Shown here one piece after another: positions 13,317-25,433 of a stretch of DNA of 64,000 nt. Source of the stretch: Legionella impletisoli (GTDB lineage Bacteria > Pseudomonadota > Gammaproteobacteria > Legionellales > Legionellaceae); assembly GCF_900639875.1 (NCBI RefSeq), contig NZ_CAAAIA010000003.1, positions 1 to 64,000 on the forward strand, written 5' to 3'. How positions within the stretch are numbered: position 1 is the first letter of the stretch; each line of letters opens with the position of its first letter. The notes under the pieces are model-generated. The model ran no database searches and had not been told where the DNA came from. It saw nothing but the letters and a program-made list of their open reading frames with translations. The position numbers and the translations under genes were made by a program.

Positions 13317-16300
13317 TTGGCTAATCTAAACAACGAATCAATTAAAAACGCCCCTGTCATGAGCGATCTGCTCGGTATGCTCAAGCAACAAGGTCAAAGC
13401 GAAGAATTTGATGCGATTAAAATCGCATTAGCATCGCACGATTTAATTCGATCCTGGTCTTATGGGGAAGTCAAAAAACCTGAGACAATTAACTATCGTA
13501 CGTTTAAACCAGAGCGTGATGGATTATTTTGCGCAAAGATATTTGGACCTATTAAAGACTATGAATGCTTGTGTGGTAAGTACAAACGCTTAAAGCATCG
13601 CGGCGTAATTTGTGAAAAGTGTGGAGTTGAACTTGCACTTGCCAAAGTGCGTCGAGAGCGCATGGGGCACATTGAATTAGCAAGCCCTGTTGCGCACATT
13701 TGGTTTTTAAAATCACTCCCATCCAGAATCGGTTTGCTGTTGGATATGACACTGCGCGACATCGAACGGGTGTTGTATTTTGAGGCATTTGTCGTAGTAG
13801 ACCCTGGCATGACAGAATTAGAGCGAGGTCAATTATTAAACGATGAGGCTTATCTCGATGCAATGGAGCAATATGGTGATGAGTTTGATGCGCGCATGGG
13901 GGCTGAAGCAATTCGCGATCTACTGCGTCAAATTGATCTTGACGAAGAAATCAAAATGCTTCGTGAAGAACTGCCTACCACTAATTCTGAAACCAAGATT
14001 AAAAAAATTACAAAACGGTTGAAATTGCTTGAGGCGTTCCATGAATCTGGTAACAAGCCAGAATGGATGATTATGAGCGTGCTACCGGTATTACCCCCAG
14101 ATTTGCGGCCACTTGTTCCGCTAGATGGTGGACGGTTTGCAACGTCTGATCTTAATGACTTGTATCGACGTGTGATCAACCGGAATAACCGTTTAAAGCG
14201 GCTTTTAGACTTAAATGCACCCGATATCATTGTTCGTAATGAAAAGCGTATGCTGCAAGAATCCGTTGATGCACTACTCGATAATGGTCGTCGCGGGCGA
14301 GCCATTACGGGTACTAATAAGCGTCCATTAAAATCATTGGCGGATATGATTAAAGGTAAGCAAGGTCGTTTTCGTCAAAACTTACTGGGTAAACGCGTTG
14401 ATTATTCAGGTCGTTCGGTGATTGTGGTTGGACCAACCTTGCGGTTACACCAATGTGGATTGCCTAAGAAGATGGCGCTTGAGCTCTTTAAACCGTTTAT
14501 TTTTAGCAAGCTAGAGTTTCGTGGATTAGCCACCACCATTAAAGCAGCTAAGAAGATGGTTGAGCGCGAGGAGCCCGTGGTATGGGATATTCTCGAAGAC
14601 GTGATCCGTGAACATCCAATTCTATTAAACCGTGCGCCTACTCTGCATCGTCTCGGTATCCAAGCGTTTGAGCCTGTCCTGATTGAAGGAAAAGCAATCC
14701 AGCTTCATCCCTTAGTTTGTACTGCTTATAACGCGGACTTCGATGGTGACCAGATGGCAGTACACGTGCCATTAACGATTGAAGCCCAATTAGAGGCTAG
14801 ATCACTTATGATGTCTACCAATAACATCCTGTCTCCTGCTAGCGGTGAACCCATTATTGTTCCTAGCCAGGATGTTGTACTTGGTTTGTATTACTTAACG
14901 CGAGAAAAGGTAAACGCTTTAGGTGAAGGCAAAGTGTTTTCGAGCATACAAGAAGCTCAAAATTTCTATGAAAATGACTATTTAGATATCCACGCAAAGG
15001 TCAAAATTCGTATGCCAGCGGATAAAGAAACACACCCATCCGGCTATGAATTAGTAGAAACCACTGTAGGACGGGCCATTCTTGCTCAGATATTACCCAA
15101 AGGGATGCCCTTTTCTAGTGTTAATAAGCCTATGACTAAAAAAGCTATTTCACGAGTTGTGGATAGTTGCTATCGAAGCTTTGGTTTAAAGGAAACGGTT
15201 ATTTTTGCAGATCAGCTGATGTACATGGGCTTTAAATACGCTACCCGTGCAGGTGCTTCAATTGGTATTGAAGATATGGAAATTCCAGATGATAAGGCTG
15301 ATATTATTGAACAAGCAGACAATGAAGTTCGCGAAATCGAAGCACAATATCGCTCAGGCTTATTAACGAACGGTGAACGTTACAATAAAGTAATTGATAT
15401 TTGGTCGCGGACCAACGAAATGGTTGCTAAGTCGATGATGTCTAAAATTGCGACTGAAGAAGTCATCGATAAGGAAGGCCACACTATTAGACAAGATTCA
15501 TTTAACCCTATCTTTATGATGGCGGATTCAGGCGCAAGAGGATCGGCAGCACAGATACGTCAGCTAGCTGGTATGCGTGGTCTGATGGCCGCACCTGACG
15601 GTTCGATTATTGAAACGCCAATTACCGCAAATTTCCGGGAAGGACTAAACGTATTCCAATACTTTATTTCGACTCACGGAGCGCGTAAAGGTTTGGCGGA
15701 TACCGCATTAAAAACAGCAAACTCTGGGTATCTGACAAGACGATTGGTTGACGTTGCTCAAGATGTAGTAATCACTGAAGATGATTGTGGCACAGAGCAC
15801 GGTATTTTAATGCAGCCTCTCATTGAAGGAGGCGATATCGTAGAGCCGTTACACGAGCGTGTTCTAGGTCGCGTGGTCGCTATGGATGTTTACATTCCAA
15901 ATCAAAATGAACCGGTTGTTACAGCGGGTACCTTGTTGGATGAGGAGTGGGTCGAACGTTTAGAGAAGATCGGTGTGGATCAAGTATACGTGCGCTCACC
16001 CATCACATGTGAAACACGCTTTGGACTATGTGCTAAATGTTACGGACGCGATTTGGCTCGTGGTCATATCGTCAATACTGGAGAAGCAGTCGGAATTATT
16101 GCAGCGCAATCAATTGGTGAGCCAGGTACTCAGTTAACCATGCGTACCTTCCATATTGGTGGTGCTGCATCTAGAGCAACTGCGGCGAATAATATCCAGG
16201 TTAAAAACAAAGGGGTTATCCGGCTCCACAATATTAAGACAGTGACCAATGAAAACAATAACTTAGTCGCTGTATCACGATCAGGCGAGGTAACGGTAGC

Positions 16301-17564
16301 CGATGAGTTTGGACGTGAACGTGAACGTTATAAGCTACCATACGGTGCTGTGTTAACCGTTCATGATAATTCACAAGTCGAAGCAGGCCAGGTCATCGCA
16401 ACTTGGGATCCTCACACTCATCCTGTGATTTCAGAAGTAAGCGGTAAACTTAAATTCGTTGATTTGATAGAAGGCTTAACCATGAATCGTCAAACTGACG
16501 AATTAACTGGTTTAAGCAATATCGTCGTCATTGATGCTAAACAAAAGGGAACTGCAGGACGCGATTTACGGCCTATGGTCAAGTTGGTATCCGATAAGGG
16601 CGAAGAAATTTACTTAGCGGGTACGAACGTGCCAGCCCAGTATTACTTGCCGGTCGATGCAGTCATCAACTTTGAAGACGGTCATAAAGTGGGTGTGGGT
16701 GATGTGATTGCGCGTATTCCACAAGAGCGGTCAAAAACGCGTGATATTACCGGGGGTCTGCCAAGAGTAGCCGATCTGTTTGAAGCTAGAAAGCCGAAAG
16801 ATTCTGCAGTTATGGCAGAGATATCGGGTGTTGTGAGCTTTGGTAAAGAAACCAAAGGTAAGCGCCGCTTAATTATTACTTCTTCAGAGAATCAAACACA
16901 TGAAGAGCTAATTCCTAAATGGCGTCATATCTCGGTGTTTGAAGGAGAGCATGTCGCTAAGGGTGAGATTGTTGCTGATGGACCACCAAATCCACACGAT
17001 ATTCTCCGTTTACTTGGTGTCGGTGCTTTGGCAAACTACATTGTTAACGAAGTACAGGATGTTTATCGCTTACAAGGTGTAAAAATTAACGATAAGCACA
17101 TCGAAACGATTGTACGACAGATGTTAAGAAAACGACTGATCACAAGCACTGGGGATTCCAAATTCTTAGTCGGTGAACAAGTTGAAGATACGGTGATGAT
17201 GCAAGAAAACGATAAGTTAATTGCCAATGACAAAATGCCTGCTCAAGGTGAGCCTATACTATTAGGGATAACCAAGGCATCGTTGGCAACCGAATCGTTT
17301 ATCTCTGCCGCATCATTCCAGGAAACAACCCGCGTTCTCACTGAAGCTGCAGTAAGCGGTAAAACCGATGAGTTACGTGGTCTAAAAGAAAACGTGATGG
17401 TGGGAAGACTTATCCCCGCAGGGACTGGTTATGCTTATCATCAAAGCCGCAAGGCAAAACGAGGTAAGAGTGGCGCTGGTGATCAAGCGGCACATACCGT
17501 TTCAGCAGTTGATGTAGAGCATGCACTGAGCGAAGCATTAAACGCTGATAATAATGATCAATAA
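13317..17564 (+). CDS. rpoC: RNA polymerase subunit beta'
   Basis: The beta' subunit (1415 aa) carries the catalytic magnesium site. The N-terminal zinc ribbon ([15 protein letters not shown]), the catalytic loop [15 protein letters not shown], the second zinc site ([15 protein letters not shown]) and the trigger loop/bridge helix region ([22 protein letters not shown]) are all present. The start is TTG 13317, 7 nt behind a good GGAGG and giving MANLNNESI; an upstream TTG at 13293 lacks a site. It follows rpoB at 37 nt. Confidence 0.97.
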   Translation: MANLNNESIKNAPVMSDLLGMLKQQGQSEEFDAIKIALASHDLIRSWSYGEVKKPETINYRTFKPERDGLFCAKIFGPIKDYECLCGKYKRLKHRGVICEKCGVELALAKVRRERMGHIELASPVAHIWFLKSLPSRIGLLLDMTLRDIERVLYFEAFVVVDPGMTELERGQLLNDEAYLDAMEQYGDEFDARMGAEAIRDLLRQIDLDEEIKMLREELPTTNSETKIKKITKRLKLLEAFHESGNKPEWMIMSVLPVLPPDLRPLVPLDGGRFATSDLNDLYRRVINRNNRLKRLLDLNAPDIIVRNEKRMLQESVDALLDNGRRGRAITGTNKRPLKSLADMIKGKQGRFRQNLLGKRVDYSGRSVIVVGPTLRLHQCGLPKKMALELFKPFIFSKLEFRGLATTIKAAKKMVEREEPVVWDILEDVIREHPILLNRAPTLHRLGIQAFEPVLIEGKAIQLHPLVCTAYNADFDGDQMAVHVPLTIEAQLEARSLMMSTNNILSPASGEPIIVPSQDVVLGLYYLTREKVNALGEGKVFSSIQEAQNFYENDYLDIHAKVKIRMPADKETHPSGYELVETTVGRAILAQILPKGMPFSSVNKPMTKKAISRVVDSCYRSFGLKETVIFADQLMYMGFKYATRAGASIGIEDMEIPDDKADIIEQADNEVREIEAQYRSGLLTNGERYNKVIDIWSRTNEMVAKSMMSKIATEEVIDKEGHTIRQDSFNPIFMMADSGARGSAAQIRQLAGMRGLMAAPDGSIIETPITANFREGLNVFQYFISTHGARKGLADTALKTANSGYLTRRLVDVAQDVVITEDDCGTEHGILMQPLIEGGDIVEPLHERVLGRVVAMDVYIPNQNEPVVTAGTLLDEEWVERLEKIGVDQVYVRSPITCETRFGLCAKCYGRDLARGHIVNTGEAVGIIAAQSIGEPGTQLTMRTFHIGGAASRATAANNIQVKNKGVIRLHNIKTVTNENNNLVAVSRSGEVTVADEFGRERERYKLPYGAVLTVHDNSQVEAGQVIATWDPHTHPVISEVSGKLKFVDLIEGLTMNRQTDELTGLSNIVVIDAKQKGTAGRDLRPMVKLVSDKGEEIYLAGTNVPAQYYLPVDAVINFEDGHKVGVGDVIARIPQERSKTRDITGGLPRVADLFEARKPKDSAVMAEISGVVSFGKETKGKRRLIITSSENQTHEELIPKWRHISVFEGEHVAKGEIVADGPPNPHDILRLLGVGALANYIVNEVQDVYRLQGVKINDKHIETIVRQMLRKRLITSTGDSKFLVGEQVEDTVMMQENDKLIANDKMPAQGEPILLGITKASLATESFISAASFQETTRVLTEAAVSGKTDELRGLKENVMVGRLIPAGTGYAYHQSRKAKRGKSGAGDQAAHTVSAVDVEHALSEALNADNNDQ

Positions 17565-17612
17565 ATATTGATCGCAGGAGAGGTCGGATAAAAAATTCTG
17601 AATAGGAAAAAT

Positions 17613-17634
17613 GCTGGTGTCCTATGACACCAGC
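17613..17634 (+). terminator. Hairpin downstream of rpoC
   Basis: A perfect 9-bp stem GCTGGTGTC/GACACCAGC with loop CTAT, about 50 nt behind the rpoC stop. No T tract follows, so termination would need a factor, or the hairpin stabilises the 3' end. Confidence 0.55.
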
Positions 17635-17711
17635 TAATTCACTAAATCTTCTTAATGTGCGGTAAAACACGATTTCACTGAACACCTTAGGAAAAGTAAT
17701 CAGGATTATAC

Positions 17712-17740
17712 TTGACAAATTGGTCGTACCTTTATAGAAT
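17712..17740 (+). promoter_or_regulatory. Promoter of the str operon
   Basis: A consensus -35 TTGACA (17712-17717) and -10 TAGAAT (17735-17740) with an optimal 17-bp spacer, followed by a GC-rich CCGGCCTCC start region. It lies 57 nt before rpsL and probably drives rpsL-rpsG-fusA-tufA and the genes joined to them. Confidence 0.85.
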
Positions 17741-17796
17741 CCGGCCTCCTTATGCATACGAAATAATCTCAAGCTACAGTTTGGAGTTAAGAATAA

Positions 17797-18177
17797 ATGG
17801 CTACTATTAATCAGTTGGTAAGAAAGCCTCGTGTGAACGCAAAGCGTAAAAGCAACGTTCCCGCATTGGAGTCTTGCCCACAGCGTAGAGGGGTATGCAC
17901 CCGGGTTTACACAACAACACCAAAGAAGCCTAACTCAGCTATGCGTAAGGTTGCGCGTGTTCGTTTAACTAATGGGTACGAAGTAACCTCATATATTGGT
18001 GGTGAAGGCCACAATCTGCAAGAACACTCGGTTGTATTAATCCGCGGTGGTCGTGTTAAGGACTTACCAGGTGTGCGATACCATACGGTTCGTGGAAGCT
18101 TGGATACCTCCGGTGTGAGCGATAGAAAACAAGGTCGCTCTAAGTACGGTACCAAGAAACCTAAAGATAAGAAATAA
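17797..18177 (+). CDS. rpsL: 30S ribosomal protein S12
   Basis: S12 (126 aa) lines the decoding centre and sets accuracy. The streptomycin-related segments [13 protein letters not shown] and [12 protein letters not shown] carry the wild-type lysines. ATG 17797 follows GGAGTTAAG. It heads the str operon. Confidence 0.98.
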   Translation: MATINQLVRKPRVNAKRKSNVPALESCPQRRGVCTRVYTTTPKKPNSAMRKVARVRLTNGYEVTSYIGGEGHNLQEHSVVLIRGGRVKDLPGVRYHTVRGSLDTSGVSDRKQGRSKYGTKKPKDKK

Positions 18178-18196
18178 TTGATTGTAGGAATTTGCT

Positions 18197-18721
18197 ATGC
18201 CAAGAAGAAGAGAAGTACCTAAAAGAGAAATATTGCCGGATCCAAAATATCATAGTGATTTACTGGCAAAATTTATTAACGTCCTTATGGTAGACGGCAA
18301 AAAATCAATTGCTGAAAAAGTCGTCTATGGCGCTTTAGCGCTATTAGAAGATCGCGTTAAGAAGATGAAAAAAGACGCGGATGAAGACGGAAGTGAAGGG
18401 TCATCAACCGGCGGTTCAGTGTTGAGACACTTTGAACAAGCGCTTGATAACGTGCGTCCTACTGTTGAGGTGCGCTCACGTCGCGTGGGTGGTGCTACCT
18501 ACCAAGTTCCCGTTGAAGTGCGTGCTGAGCGAAGCATTGCTTTAGGGATGCGCTGGATTGTTCAAGCAGCACGATCTCGAGGCGAGCAAGGCATGATGTT
18601 GAGATTAGCCGGTGAGCTTTCTGATGCTTTTGAAAGCAAAGGTTCAGCCGTTAAGAAACGTGAAGAGACTCATAAAATGGCGAAGGCGAACCAAGCTTTT
18701 GCACATTTTAGATGGAATTAA
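18197..18721 (+). CDS. rpsG: 30S ribosomal protein S7 with an internal insert
   Basis: S7 (174 aa) starts assembly of the 30S head and contacts E-site tRNA and mRNA. The start ([22 protein letters not shown]) and the [19 protein letters not shown] core are typical. Compared with E. coli S7, about 17 extra charged and Gly/Ser-rich residues lie near positions 62-79, between the family's ALLEDRV and VLRHFEQAL segments. The E. coli C-terminal extension is absent; the protein ends with FAHFRWN. Confidence 0.97.
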   Translation: MPRRREVPKREILPDPKYHSDLLAKFINVLMVDGKKSIAEKVVYGALALLEDRVKKMKKDADEDGSEGSSTGGSVLRHFEQALDNVRPTVEVRSRRVGGATYQVPVEVRAERSIALGMRWIVQAARSRGEQGMMLRLAGELSDAFESKGSAVKKREETHKMAKANQAFAHFRWN

Positions 18722-18734
18722 TAGAGAGGTAGCC

Positions 18735-20828
18735 GTGTCAACCACAACTACACCATTAGAGCTATACAGAAATATTGGCATTGCCGCACACGTTGATGCG
18801 GGTAAGACCACCACAACCGAAAGAGTATTGTACTATACAGGCCGCTCACATAAGATCGGTGAGGTTCATGAAGGTGCTGCGACAATGGACTGGATGGTTC
18901 AAGAGCAAGAGCGAGGCATTACGATTACATCGGCTGCTACAACTTGCTACTGGCCAGGAATGGATAAGCAGTACAAACCACATCGCATTAATATTATTGA
19001 TACTCCTGGGCACGTTGACTTCATGATTGAGGTTGAGCGCTCATTGCGCGTATTGGATGGTGCTATTGTGGTGTTTGACTCCGTGTCTGGTGTTGAGCCT
19101 CAATCAGAAACGGTCTGGCGCCAATCAGACAAATACGGCGTTCCAAGAATCGTTTTTGTCAATAAAATGGACCGTATGGGCGCAAACTTTTTGCGCGTTG
19201 TGAAACAAATCAAAGAGCGTCTAGGTTCTAACCCAGTTGTTCTTCAGCTTCCAATCGGCGCAGAAGAAGAATTTAAAGGCGTTATTGATCTTGTAAAAAT
19301 GAAGTCCATTTATTGGGATGAAGAAAGTCGTGGAATGACCTTTGAATACAAAGAAATTCCTGAGGCAATGCGATCTCAGTGCGAAGAGTTGCGCAGTCAA
19401 ATTGTGGAAGCAGCAGCTGAAGATTCAGAAGAATTAATGGAAAAATATCTTGAAGGTGAAGAGCTTACTGAGGCAGAAATTAAAAAAGCACTTCGCAACC
19501 GAACGATTAATAATGAGATCGTTCCAGTATACTGCGGATCCGCCTTTAAAAATAAGGGTGTGCAAGCGGTGCTTGATGGTGTAATTGATTACTTGCCTTC
19601 ACCTTTTGATGTGCCGCCAGTACGAGGCGTCGATGAAGACGGTGAGGAAGCGCATAGAAAAACATCATACGACGAGCCTTTTTCAGCATTGGCCTTTAAA
19701 ATCGCAACGGATCCATTCGTAGGAACCCTAACCTATTTTCGTGTATATTCAGGTGTGTTGAGATCGGGCGATACCGTATATAACCCAGTTAAAGATAAAA
19801 AAGAACGTATCGGTCGTTTGCTGCAAATGCATGCCAATTCTCGAGAAGAGATTAAAGAGGTTCGTGCGGGGGATATCGCGGCGGCGGTTGGTCTTAAGAC
19901 CGTTACCACCGGAGATACGCTTTGTGATCAGAACGCAGTGATTACTTTGGAGCGCATGGACTTCCCAGATCCTGTAATTGCTGTAGCAGTTGAGCCAAAA
20001 ACCAAGGCTGACCAAGAAAAGTTGGGTGTAGCGCTCGGTAAGCTTGCACAAGAAGATCCTTCATTCCGTGTACATACCGATGAAGAGTCAGGTCAAACGA
20101 TTATTTCAGGTATGGGTGAGTTGCACTTGGAAATCATTGTTGACCGCTTAAAGCGTGAGTTTATGGTCGAAGCAAACGTCGGCAAACCCCAAGTAGCTTA
20201 CCGCGAAACGTTGAAATCTTCCGTTGAGCAAGAAGGTAAGTTTGTTCGGCAATCAGGTGGGCGTGGTCAATACGGTCACGTATGGCTTAAAATTGAGCCT
20301 CTTCCACGTGGTACTGGATATGAGTTCGTCAATGCTATTGTTGGTGGAGTCATTCCAAAAGAGTATATCCCAGCGGTTGATAAAGGTGTCCAGGAACAAT
20401 TACAAAATGGTGTGATTGCTGGTTACCCCGTTGTGGATGTCAAAGTCACGTTGTTCGATGGTTCATTCCACGAAGTTGACTCGAGTGAAATGGCCTTCAA
20501 AATTGCAGGTTCTCAGTGCTTTAAACAAGGTGCGCTCAAGGCGACTCCTGTTTTACTTGAGCCCATAATGAAGGTTGAGGTTGTTACCCCTGAGGATTAC
20601 ATGGGTGATGTGATGGGTGATTTAAGTCGTCGCAGAGGCATGGTTCAAGGTATGGATGAATCACCAGCTGGACGCGTAATTCGTGCCGAAGTTCCACTTG
20701 CAGAGATGTTTGGATATTCCACTGATCTGCGCTCAGCTACCCAAGGCCGAGCTACCTATACGATGGAATTCGCTAAGTACGCAGAAGCTCCAGCCAATAT
20801 TGCTGAAGCAATCATTAAGAAACAATAA
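18735..20828 (+). CDS. fusA: Elongation factor G
   Basis: EF-G (697 aa) is the translocase GTPase. G1 [20 protein letters not shown]3 DTPGHVDF and G4 [10 protein letters not shown] are intact, followed by domains II-V with the domain IV tip segment [10 protein letters not shown]. The start is GTG 18735, 6 nt behind GAGGT, giving [13 protein letters not shown]; longer in-frame readings would run back into rpsG. Confidence 0.98.
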   Translation: MSTTTTPLELYRNIGIAAHVDAGKTTTTERVLYYTGRSHKIGEVHEGAATMDWMVQEQERGITITSAATTCYWPGMDKQYKPHRINIIDTPGHVDFMIEVERSLRVLDGAIVVFDSVSGVEPQSETVWRQSDKYGVPRIVFVNKMDRMGANFLRVVKQIKERLGSNPVVLQLPIGAEEEFKGVIDLVKMKSIYWDEESRGMTFEYKEIPEAMRSQCEELRSQIVEAAAEDSEELMEKYLEGEELTEAEIKKALRNRTINNEIVPVYCGSAFKNKGVQAVLDGVIDYLPSPFDVPPVRGVDEDGEEAHRKTSYDEPFSALAFKIATDPFVGTLTYFRVYSGVLRSGDTVYNPVKDKKERIGRLLQMHANSREEIKEVRAGDIAAAVGLKTVTTGDTLCDQNAVITLERMDFPDPVIAVAVEPKTKADQEKLGVALGKLAQEDPSFRVHTDEESGQTIISGMGELHLEIIVDRLKREFMVEANVGKPQVAYRETLKSSVEQEGKFVRQSGGRGQYGHVWLKIEPLPRGTGYEFVNAIVGGVIPKEYIPAVDKGVQEQLQNGVIAGYPVVDVKVTLFDGSFHEVDSSEMAFKIAGSQCFKQGALKATPVLLEPIMKVEVVTPEDYMGDVMGDLSRRRGMVQGMDESPAGRVIRAEVPLAEMFGYSTDLRSATQGRATYTMEFAKYAEAPANIAEAIIKKQ

Positions 20829-20848
20829 AAGTTAACGAGGTTTTTGAA

Positions 20849-22039
20849 ATGGCAAAGGAAAAATTTGAACGTAAAAAGCCGCACGTAAACGTAGGCACGA
20901 TTGGTCACGTAGACCATGGTAAGACGACACTTACTGCTGCAATTACAACGATTATGGCGAAGAAGTATGGCGGCATGGCAAAAGCTTATGACCAAATTGA
21001 TGCGGCTCCAGAAGAGCGCGAACGTGGTATTACTATATCGACGGCTCACGTTGAATATGAATCAGCCGCACGCCACTATGCACACGTAGATTGCCCAGGT
21101 CACGCCGACTATGTGAAGAACATGATTACGGGTGCGGCCCAAATGGATGGCGCGATTTTAGTTGTATCTGCTGCTGACGGTCCTATGCCACAGACACGAG
21201 AACATATTTTACTATCTCGCCAAGTTGGTGTTCCTTATATAGTGGTCTATCTGAATAAGGCCGATATGGTTGATGATCCGGAGCTGTTAGAGCTAGTAGA
21301 AATGGAAGTAAGAGATTTATTGAGCTCGTACGAGTTTCCTGGTGATGATATTCCAATTGTTGTTGGCTCAGCTTTGAAGGCTTTAGAAGGCGATACAAGT
21401 GATATTGGTGTACCTTCGATTGAGAAGTTGGTTGAGACGATGGACTCATACATACCTGAGCCAGTTCGAAACATTGATAAAGATTTCTTGTTGCCAATTG
21501 AAGACGTGTTCTCAATTTCTGGACGTGGAACGGTAGTTACCGGCCGGGTAGAAAGTGGAATAATTCACGTTGGTGATGAAGTTGAGATTGTAGGAATTAA
21601 AGACACCACTAAAACGACTTGCACCGGAGTTGAGATGTTCCGCAAGCTGCTTGATGAAGGCCGTGCAGGGGATAACGTTGGTGTTCTACTACGTGGTACG
21701 AAGCGTGATGAAGTTGAGCGTGGTCAAGTATTGGCTAAGCCAGGCACCATCAAGCCACACACGAAATTTGAAGCCGAAGTATACGTCTTATCAAAAGAAG
21801 AAGGTGGACGTCATACCCCATTTTTCAACGGCTATCGCCCACAGTTTTACTTCAGAACCACCGACGTAACAGGAACATGTGATTTACCAGAAGGTACAGA
21901 AATGGTCATGCCAGGAGACAACGTTCAAATGACCGTTAGCTTGCATGCTCCAATTGCAATGGATGAAGGCTTGCGCTTTGCTATCCGTGAAGGTGGTCGT
22001 ACCGTTGGTGCGGGTGTTGTCGCTAAAATCATCGAGTAA
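20849..22039 (+). CDS. tufA: Elongation factor Tu, copy 2
   Basis: A second EF-Tu of 396 aa, the same protein as that at 4372-5562. The genes differ only at scattered silent positions, such as GAGCGT against GAACGT near the 60th codon. ATG 20849 follows AACGAGG. It ends only 5 nt before rpsJ, so the str operon runs directly into the S10 operon. Confidence 0.98.
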   Translation: MAKEKFERKKPHVNVGTIGHVDHGKTTLTAAITTIMAKKYGGMAKAYDQIDAAPEERERGITISTAHVEYESAARHYAHVDCPGHADYVKNMITGAAQMDGAILVVSAADGPMPQTREHILLSRQVGVPYIVVYLNKADMVDDPELLELVEMEVRDLLSSYEFPGDDIPIVVGSALKALEGDTSDIGVPSIEKLVETMDSYIPEPVRNIDKDFLLPIEDVFSISGRGTVVTGRVESGIIHVGDEVEIVGIKDTTKTTCTGVEMFRKLLDEGRAGDNVGVLLRGTKRDEVERGQVLAKPGTIKPHTKFEAEVYVLSKEEGGRHTPFFNGYRPQFYFRTTDVTGTCDLPEGTEMVMPGDNVQMTVSLHAPIAMDEGLRFAIREGGRTVGAGVVAKIIE

Positions 22040-22044
22040 GAACA

Positions 22045-22362
22045 ATGAGTGCAAATCAAAACATTAAAATTCGTCTCAAGTCATTTGATCATCGAATGAT
22101 TGATGCGTCAACTAAAGAGATCGTGGAAACAGCTAAGCGTACGGGTGCACAAATTAGAGGCCCTATACCTTTACCCATGAAGATGGAGAAGTTTACTGTT
22201 TTGACTTCTCCACATGTTAACAAAGATGCTCGGGATCAATACGAGCTTAGAACTCATAAGAGACTGGTCGTTATTGTTAATCCAACTGAAAAGACAGTTG
22301 ATGCATTAATGAAACTTGATCTGGCAGCTGGTGTAGATGTCCAGATAAGCCTTGATGACTAA
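22045..22362 (+). CDS. rpsJ: 30S ribosomal protein S10
   Basis: S10 (105 aa) is a 30S head protein and also the NusE antitermination factor. The start [15 protein letters not shown] and the loop segment [22 protein letters not shown] are conserved. ATG 22045 lies 5 nt behind the tufA stop, with its weak AAG purine site inside the end of tufA. There is no room for the E. coli type S10 leader at which L4 acts. Confidence 0.97.
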   Translation: MSANQNIKIRLKSFDHRMIDASTKEIVETAKRTGAQIRGPIPLPMKMEKFTVLTSPHVNKDARDQYELRTHKRLVVIVNPTEKTVDALMKLDLAAGVDVQISLDD

Positions 22363-22397
22363 TATAGACGGACTCTGGATATAAAAGAGGTGTTACA

Positions 22398-23045
22398 ATG
22401 ACCATCGGTTTATTAGGCCGTAAAATCGGTATGACACGAGTGTTTACTGAAGAAGGAATTTCTATTCCTGTATCAGTGGTAGAGGTTAACCCAAACCGCG
22501 TGTCACAAATTAAGACCGCTGAAACAGACGGATACAACGCCGTTCAGTTAGCAGGCGGTACAAAGAAGGCAAGCCATGTTAACAAGCCACTGGCAGGCCA
22601 CTATGCTAAAGCTGAAGTTGAAGCAGGTGATATGCTATGCGAGTTTAGGCTGGATGATATAACGCAGTACAGTGCAGGACAAACGTTATCTGTAAGCGAT
22701 GTCTTTAGCGACGGCCAAATGATTGATGTTGCTGCGATTTCAAAAGGTAAAGGGTTTGCAGGAACCGTCAAGCGACACAATTTTAGAACGCAAGATGCTA
22801 CACACGGAAACTCTAGATCGCATCGGGTACCTGGTTCGATTGGACAAAACCAAACACCAGGCCGCGTATTTAAAGGTAAGAAAATGGCTGGTCACATGGG
22901 TAACAAGCGTTGCACCGTGCAAAGCCTGCAATTAGTCAAAGTAGATGGCGAGCGCAACTTGCTTTTAATTAAAGGCGCAATTCCTGGGGCTCCAGGCGCG
23001 AGAGTTGAAATCAAGCCTGCCGTTAAGCATAGAGAGAGGGGCTAA
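22398..23045 (+). CDS. rplC: 50S ribosomal protein L3
   Basis: L3 (215 aa) is an early assembly protein whose loop reaches the peptidyl transferase centre. [13 protein letters not shown] at the start and the long loop with [29 protein letters not shown] are present; the Gln in that motif is the residue methylated by PrmB in E. coli. ATG 22398 follows AGAGGTG. Confidence 0.97.
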   Translation: MTIGLLGRKIGMTRVFTEEGISIPVSVVEVNPNRVSQIKTAETDGYNAVQLAGGTKKASHVNKPLAGHYAKAEVEAGDMLCEFRLDDITQYSAGQTLSVSDVFSDGQMIDVAAISKGKGFAGTVKRHNFRTQDATHGNSRSHRVPGSIGQNQTPGRVFKGKKMAGHMGNKRCTVQSLQLVKVDGERNLLLIKGAIPGAPGARVEIKPAVKHRERG

Positions 23046-23047
23046 TC

Positions 23048-23653
23048 ATGCAGCTATCGACTAAAGACACGAACGCAAAATTAAAAGTAAGCGAAGAAAT
23101 ATTCGGCTACGAATATAACGAAGGTTTAGTCCATCAAGCCGTCGTTACCTATTTAAATAATGCCCGTTCTGGCAACAGTGCTCAAAAAACACGTTCTGAA
23201 GTAAGCGGTGGCGGACGAAAGCCATGGAACCAAAAAGGTTCTGGTCGTGCGCGAGCTGGAACGATCAGAAGCCCTTTGTGGCGTACAGGTGGAGTTACGT
23301 TTGCCTCAAAAAAACGTGATTATTCACAAAAATTAAACAAAAAAATGTACAAACGTGCATTGCGTAGTATAATCTCCGAGCTTCACCGCAATGAAAACCT
23401 AGTTGTTGTCAGTGATTTTCAATGTTCTAGTAACAAAACAAAAGACTTCATTAGCAAAATGAATGAGCTAGAACTGACGAATGCACTCATTGTAATGGCA
23501 GAAGTAGGTGAACAAGAGTACCTAGCATCTCGTAACTTAATTGACTTTGATATTTGCGACGTTACAGGCGTTGATCCATTCAATCTTCTAAGATTTGAGA
23601 AAGTTGTGATCACAGAGGATGCTATCAAGAAATTAGAGGAGCAGTTGCAATGA
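23048..23653 (+). CDS. rplD: 50S ribosomal protein L4
   Basis: L4 (201 aa) lines the exit tunnel. The extended loop with [19 protein letters not shown] is intact and the C-terminal globular part ends with [16 protein letters not shown]. Starts 2 nt behind rplC and overlaps rplW by 4 nt. In E. coli L4 represses the S10 operon through its leader; no such leader exists here. Confidence 0.97.
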   Translation: MQLSTKDTNAKLKVSEEIFGYEYNEGLVHQAVVTYLNNARSGNSAQKTRSEVSGGGRKPWNQKGSGRARAGTIRSPLWRTGGVTFASKKRDYSQKLNKKMYKRALRSIISELHRNENLVVVSDFQCSSNKTKDFISKMNELELTNALIVMAEVGEQEYLASRNLIDFDICDVTGVDPFNLLRFEKVVITEDAIKKLEEQLQ

Positions 23654-23946
23654 AACAAGAAAGACTGATGATGGTTCTTCGTGAGCCACATACCTCTGAA
23701 AAAACAACAGTTCTTGCCGATAGGTTAAAACAATTTACCTTTAAAGTGATGAAAAGCGCTACAAAGGATGAAATTAAGCAAGCTGTTGAATATATGTTTA
23801 ATGTGAAAGTAAAAGACGTAACAGTGGTCAATGTAAAAGGAAAAAATAAACGTTTTCGCCAGCTAGCTGGTAAACGTAGCGATTGGAAAAAAGCGTTTGT
23901 TTCCCTTCAGCCTGGATACGATATTGACTTCACCGTGACGGAATAA
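23650..23946 (+). CDS. rplW: 50S ribosomal protein L23
   Basis: L23 (98 aa) sits at the tunnel exit and docks trigger factor and SRP. The REPHTSEKT start segment and the [20 protein letters not shown] helix are typical. ATG 23650 overlaps the rplD stop in ATGA. Confidence 0.97.
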   Translation: MKQERLMMVLREPHTSEKTTVLADRLKQFTFKVMKSATKDEIKQAVEYMFNVKVKDVTVVNVKGKNKRFRQLAGKRSDWKKAFVSLQPGYDIDFTVTE

Positions 23947-23960
23947 TAAGGCAGAGAAAG

Positions 23961-24788
23961 ATGGCATTATTAAAATCAAAACCAACATCACCAGGAAAAC
24001 GTGGTGAAATTAGGGTTGTGCACCATCATATTCACAAAGGTAAGCCATATGCAGGCTTAACTGAAAAAGTTAAAAAAACAGGTGGACGAAATAACCAAGG
24101 CCGTATCACGGTGCGACATATTGGTGGTGGGTCACGCAACCAATACCGACTGATCGATTTTAAGCGCAATAAAGACGGTATCGAAGCGAAAGTAGAGCGC
24201 ATTGAATATGATCCAAACCGCTCTGCATTAATTGCTCTTGTAGTATATCAGGATGGTGAGCGACGTTACATCATTGCACCTGCCTCATTAAAGGCAGGCG
24301 ATAAAATAGTAAGTGGCGAAGATTCACCTATTAGCACTGGTAACTGTTTGCCCATTAAAAATATTCCTGTGGGTACAACCATCCATTGCGTTGAGCTAAA
24401 GCCAGGCAAGGGCGCTCAAATGTTACGAAGTGCAGGCTGTAGTGGCCAGATCGTTGCAAAAGAGGGTGCTTATGCAACCTTAAAACTACGCTCTGGAGAA
24501 ATGAGAAAGGTTTTAGCTTCTTGCAGAGCTGTGGTCGGCGAAGTGAGTAACAGTGAGCATAACTTACGTTCTCTAGGTAAAGCGGGAGCAAATCGATGGC
24601 GCGGTAAGCGACCAACCGTTCGCGGTGTTGCTATGAACCCAGTCGATCACCCACACGGTGGTGGTGAAGGCCGTACGTCTGGTGGTCGTCATCCAGTAAC
24701 CCCATGGGGTGTGCCAACGAAAGGCTATAAGACTCGAAGCAACAAGCGAACAAATCGGTTCATTGTTAGAAGCCGTAAGAAAAAATAA
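23961..24788 (+). CDS. rplB: 50S ribosomal protein L2
   Basis: L2 (275 aa) is a core 23S-binding protein near the peptidyl transferase centre. The C-terminal signature [23 protein letters not shown], with the conserved His, and the basic end RSRKKK are present. ATG 23961 follows AAGGCAGAG. Confidence 0.98.
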   Translation: MALLKSKPTSPGKRGEIRVVHHHIHKGKPYAGLTEKVKKTGGRNNQGRITVRHIGGGSRNQYRLIDFKRNKDGIEAKVERIEYDPNRSALIALVVYQDGERRYIIAPASLKAGDKIVSGEDSPISTGNCLPIKNIPVGTTIHCVELKPGKGAQMLRSAGCSGQIVAKEGAYATLKLRSGEMRKVLASCRAVVGEVSNSEHNLRSLGKAGANRWRGKRPTVRGVAMNPVDHPHGGGEGRTSGGRHPVTPWGVPTKGYKTRSNKRTNRFIVRSRKKK

Positions 24789-24807
24789 ATGTTAAGAGGA
24801 TATTAAA

Positions 24808-25086
24808 GTGGCACGTTCTATTAGAAAAGGTCCATTTGTAGATCAACATCTGCTCAACAAAGTTGACGCAGCCGTTGAAGCTAAGTCAAAAAAACCAATT
24901 AAAACCTGGTCACGGCGTTCGACAATTACACCAGAGATGATCGACTTAACCATAGCCGTTCATAACGGTAAAGATCACGTACCAGTGTTTATTACCGATA
25001 ATATGGTGGGTCACAAACTAGGCGAATTCGCCATGACTCGTACGTTTAAAGGCCATGCTGCCGACAAGAAGGCCAAAGGCAAGTAA
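24808..25086 (+). CDS. rpsS: 30S ribosomal protein S19
   Basis: S19 (92 aa) binds S13 and helix 42 in the 30S head. [15 protein letters not shown] and [17 protein letters not shown] are family signatures. GTG 24808 lies 6 nt behind AGAGGATAT and gives the normal N-terminus. Confidence 0.97.
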   Translation: MARSIRKGPFVDQHLLNKVDAAVEAKSKKPIKTWSRRSTITPEMIDLTIAVHNGKDHVPVFITDNMVGHKLGEFAMTRTFKGHAADKKAKGK

Positions 25087-25092
25087 GGGGCG

Positions 25093-25431
25093 ATGATGGA
25101 AGTTATAGCAAAGTTGAAAAATGCACCATTGTCTGCACAAAAAGGCAGGCTTGTAGCGGATTTAATACGCAAAATGGACGTGTCAAGGGCGCGTGACGTT
25201 CTAAAGTTTACCCCTAAAAAGGGTGCTCAGTTAATGCTAAAACTATTAGAATCTGCAATTGCAAACGCAGAGAACAATAATGGTGCTGATATTGATGAGC
25301 TTAAAGTTGGAATGGTGTGTGTTGATGAGGCGCCGACTATGAAGCGCATCCGCGCGCGTGCAAAAGGTCGAGCAAACCGTATCAGCAAGCGCACGTGTCA
25401 TATCACCATTAAAGTATCTGATGAGGAATAA
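25093..25431 (+). CDS. rplV: 50S ribosomal protein L22
   Basis: L22 (112 aa) lines the exit tunnel at the macrolide constriction. The hairpin segment with [21 protein letters not shown] is intact. Two adjacent ATGs (25093 and 25096) are possible starts behind AAGGGG. It lies 6 nt behind rpsS. Confidence 0.97.
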   Translation: MMEVIAKLKNAPLSAQKGRLVADLIRKMDVSRARDVLKFTPKKGAQLMLKLLESAIANAENNNGADIDELKVGMVCVDEAPTMKRIRARAKGRANRISKRTCHITIKVSDEE

Positions 25432-25433
25432 CA

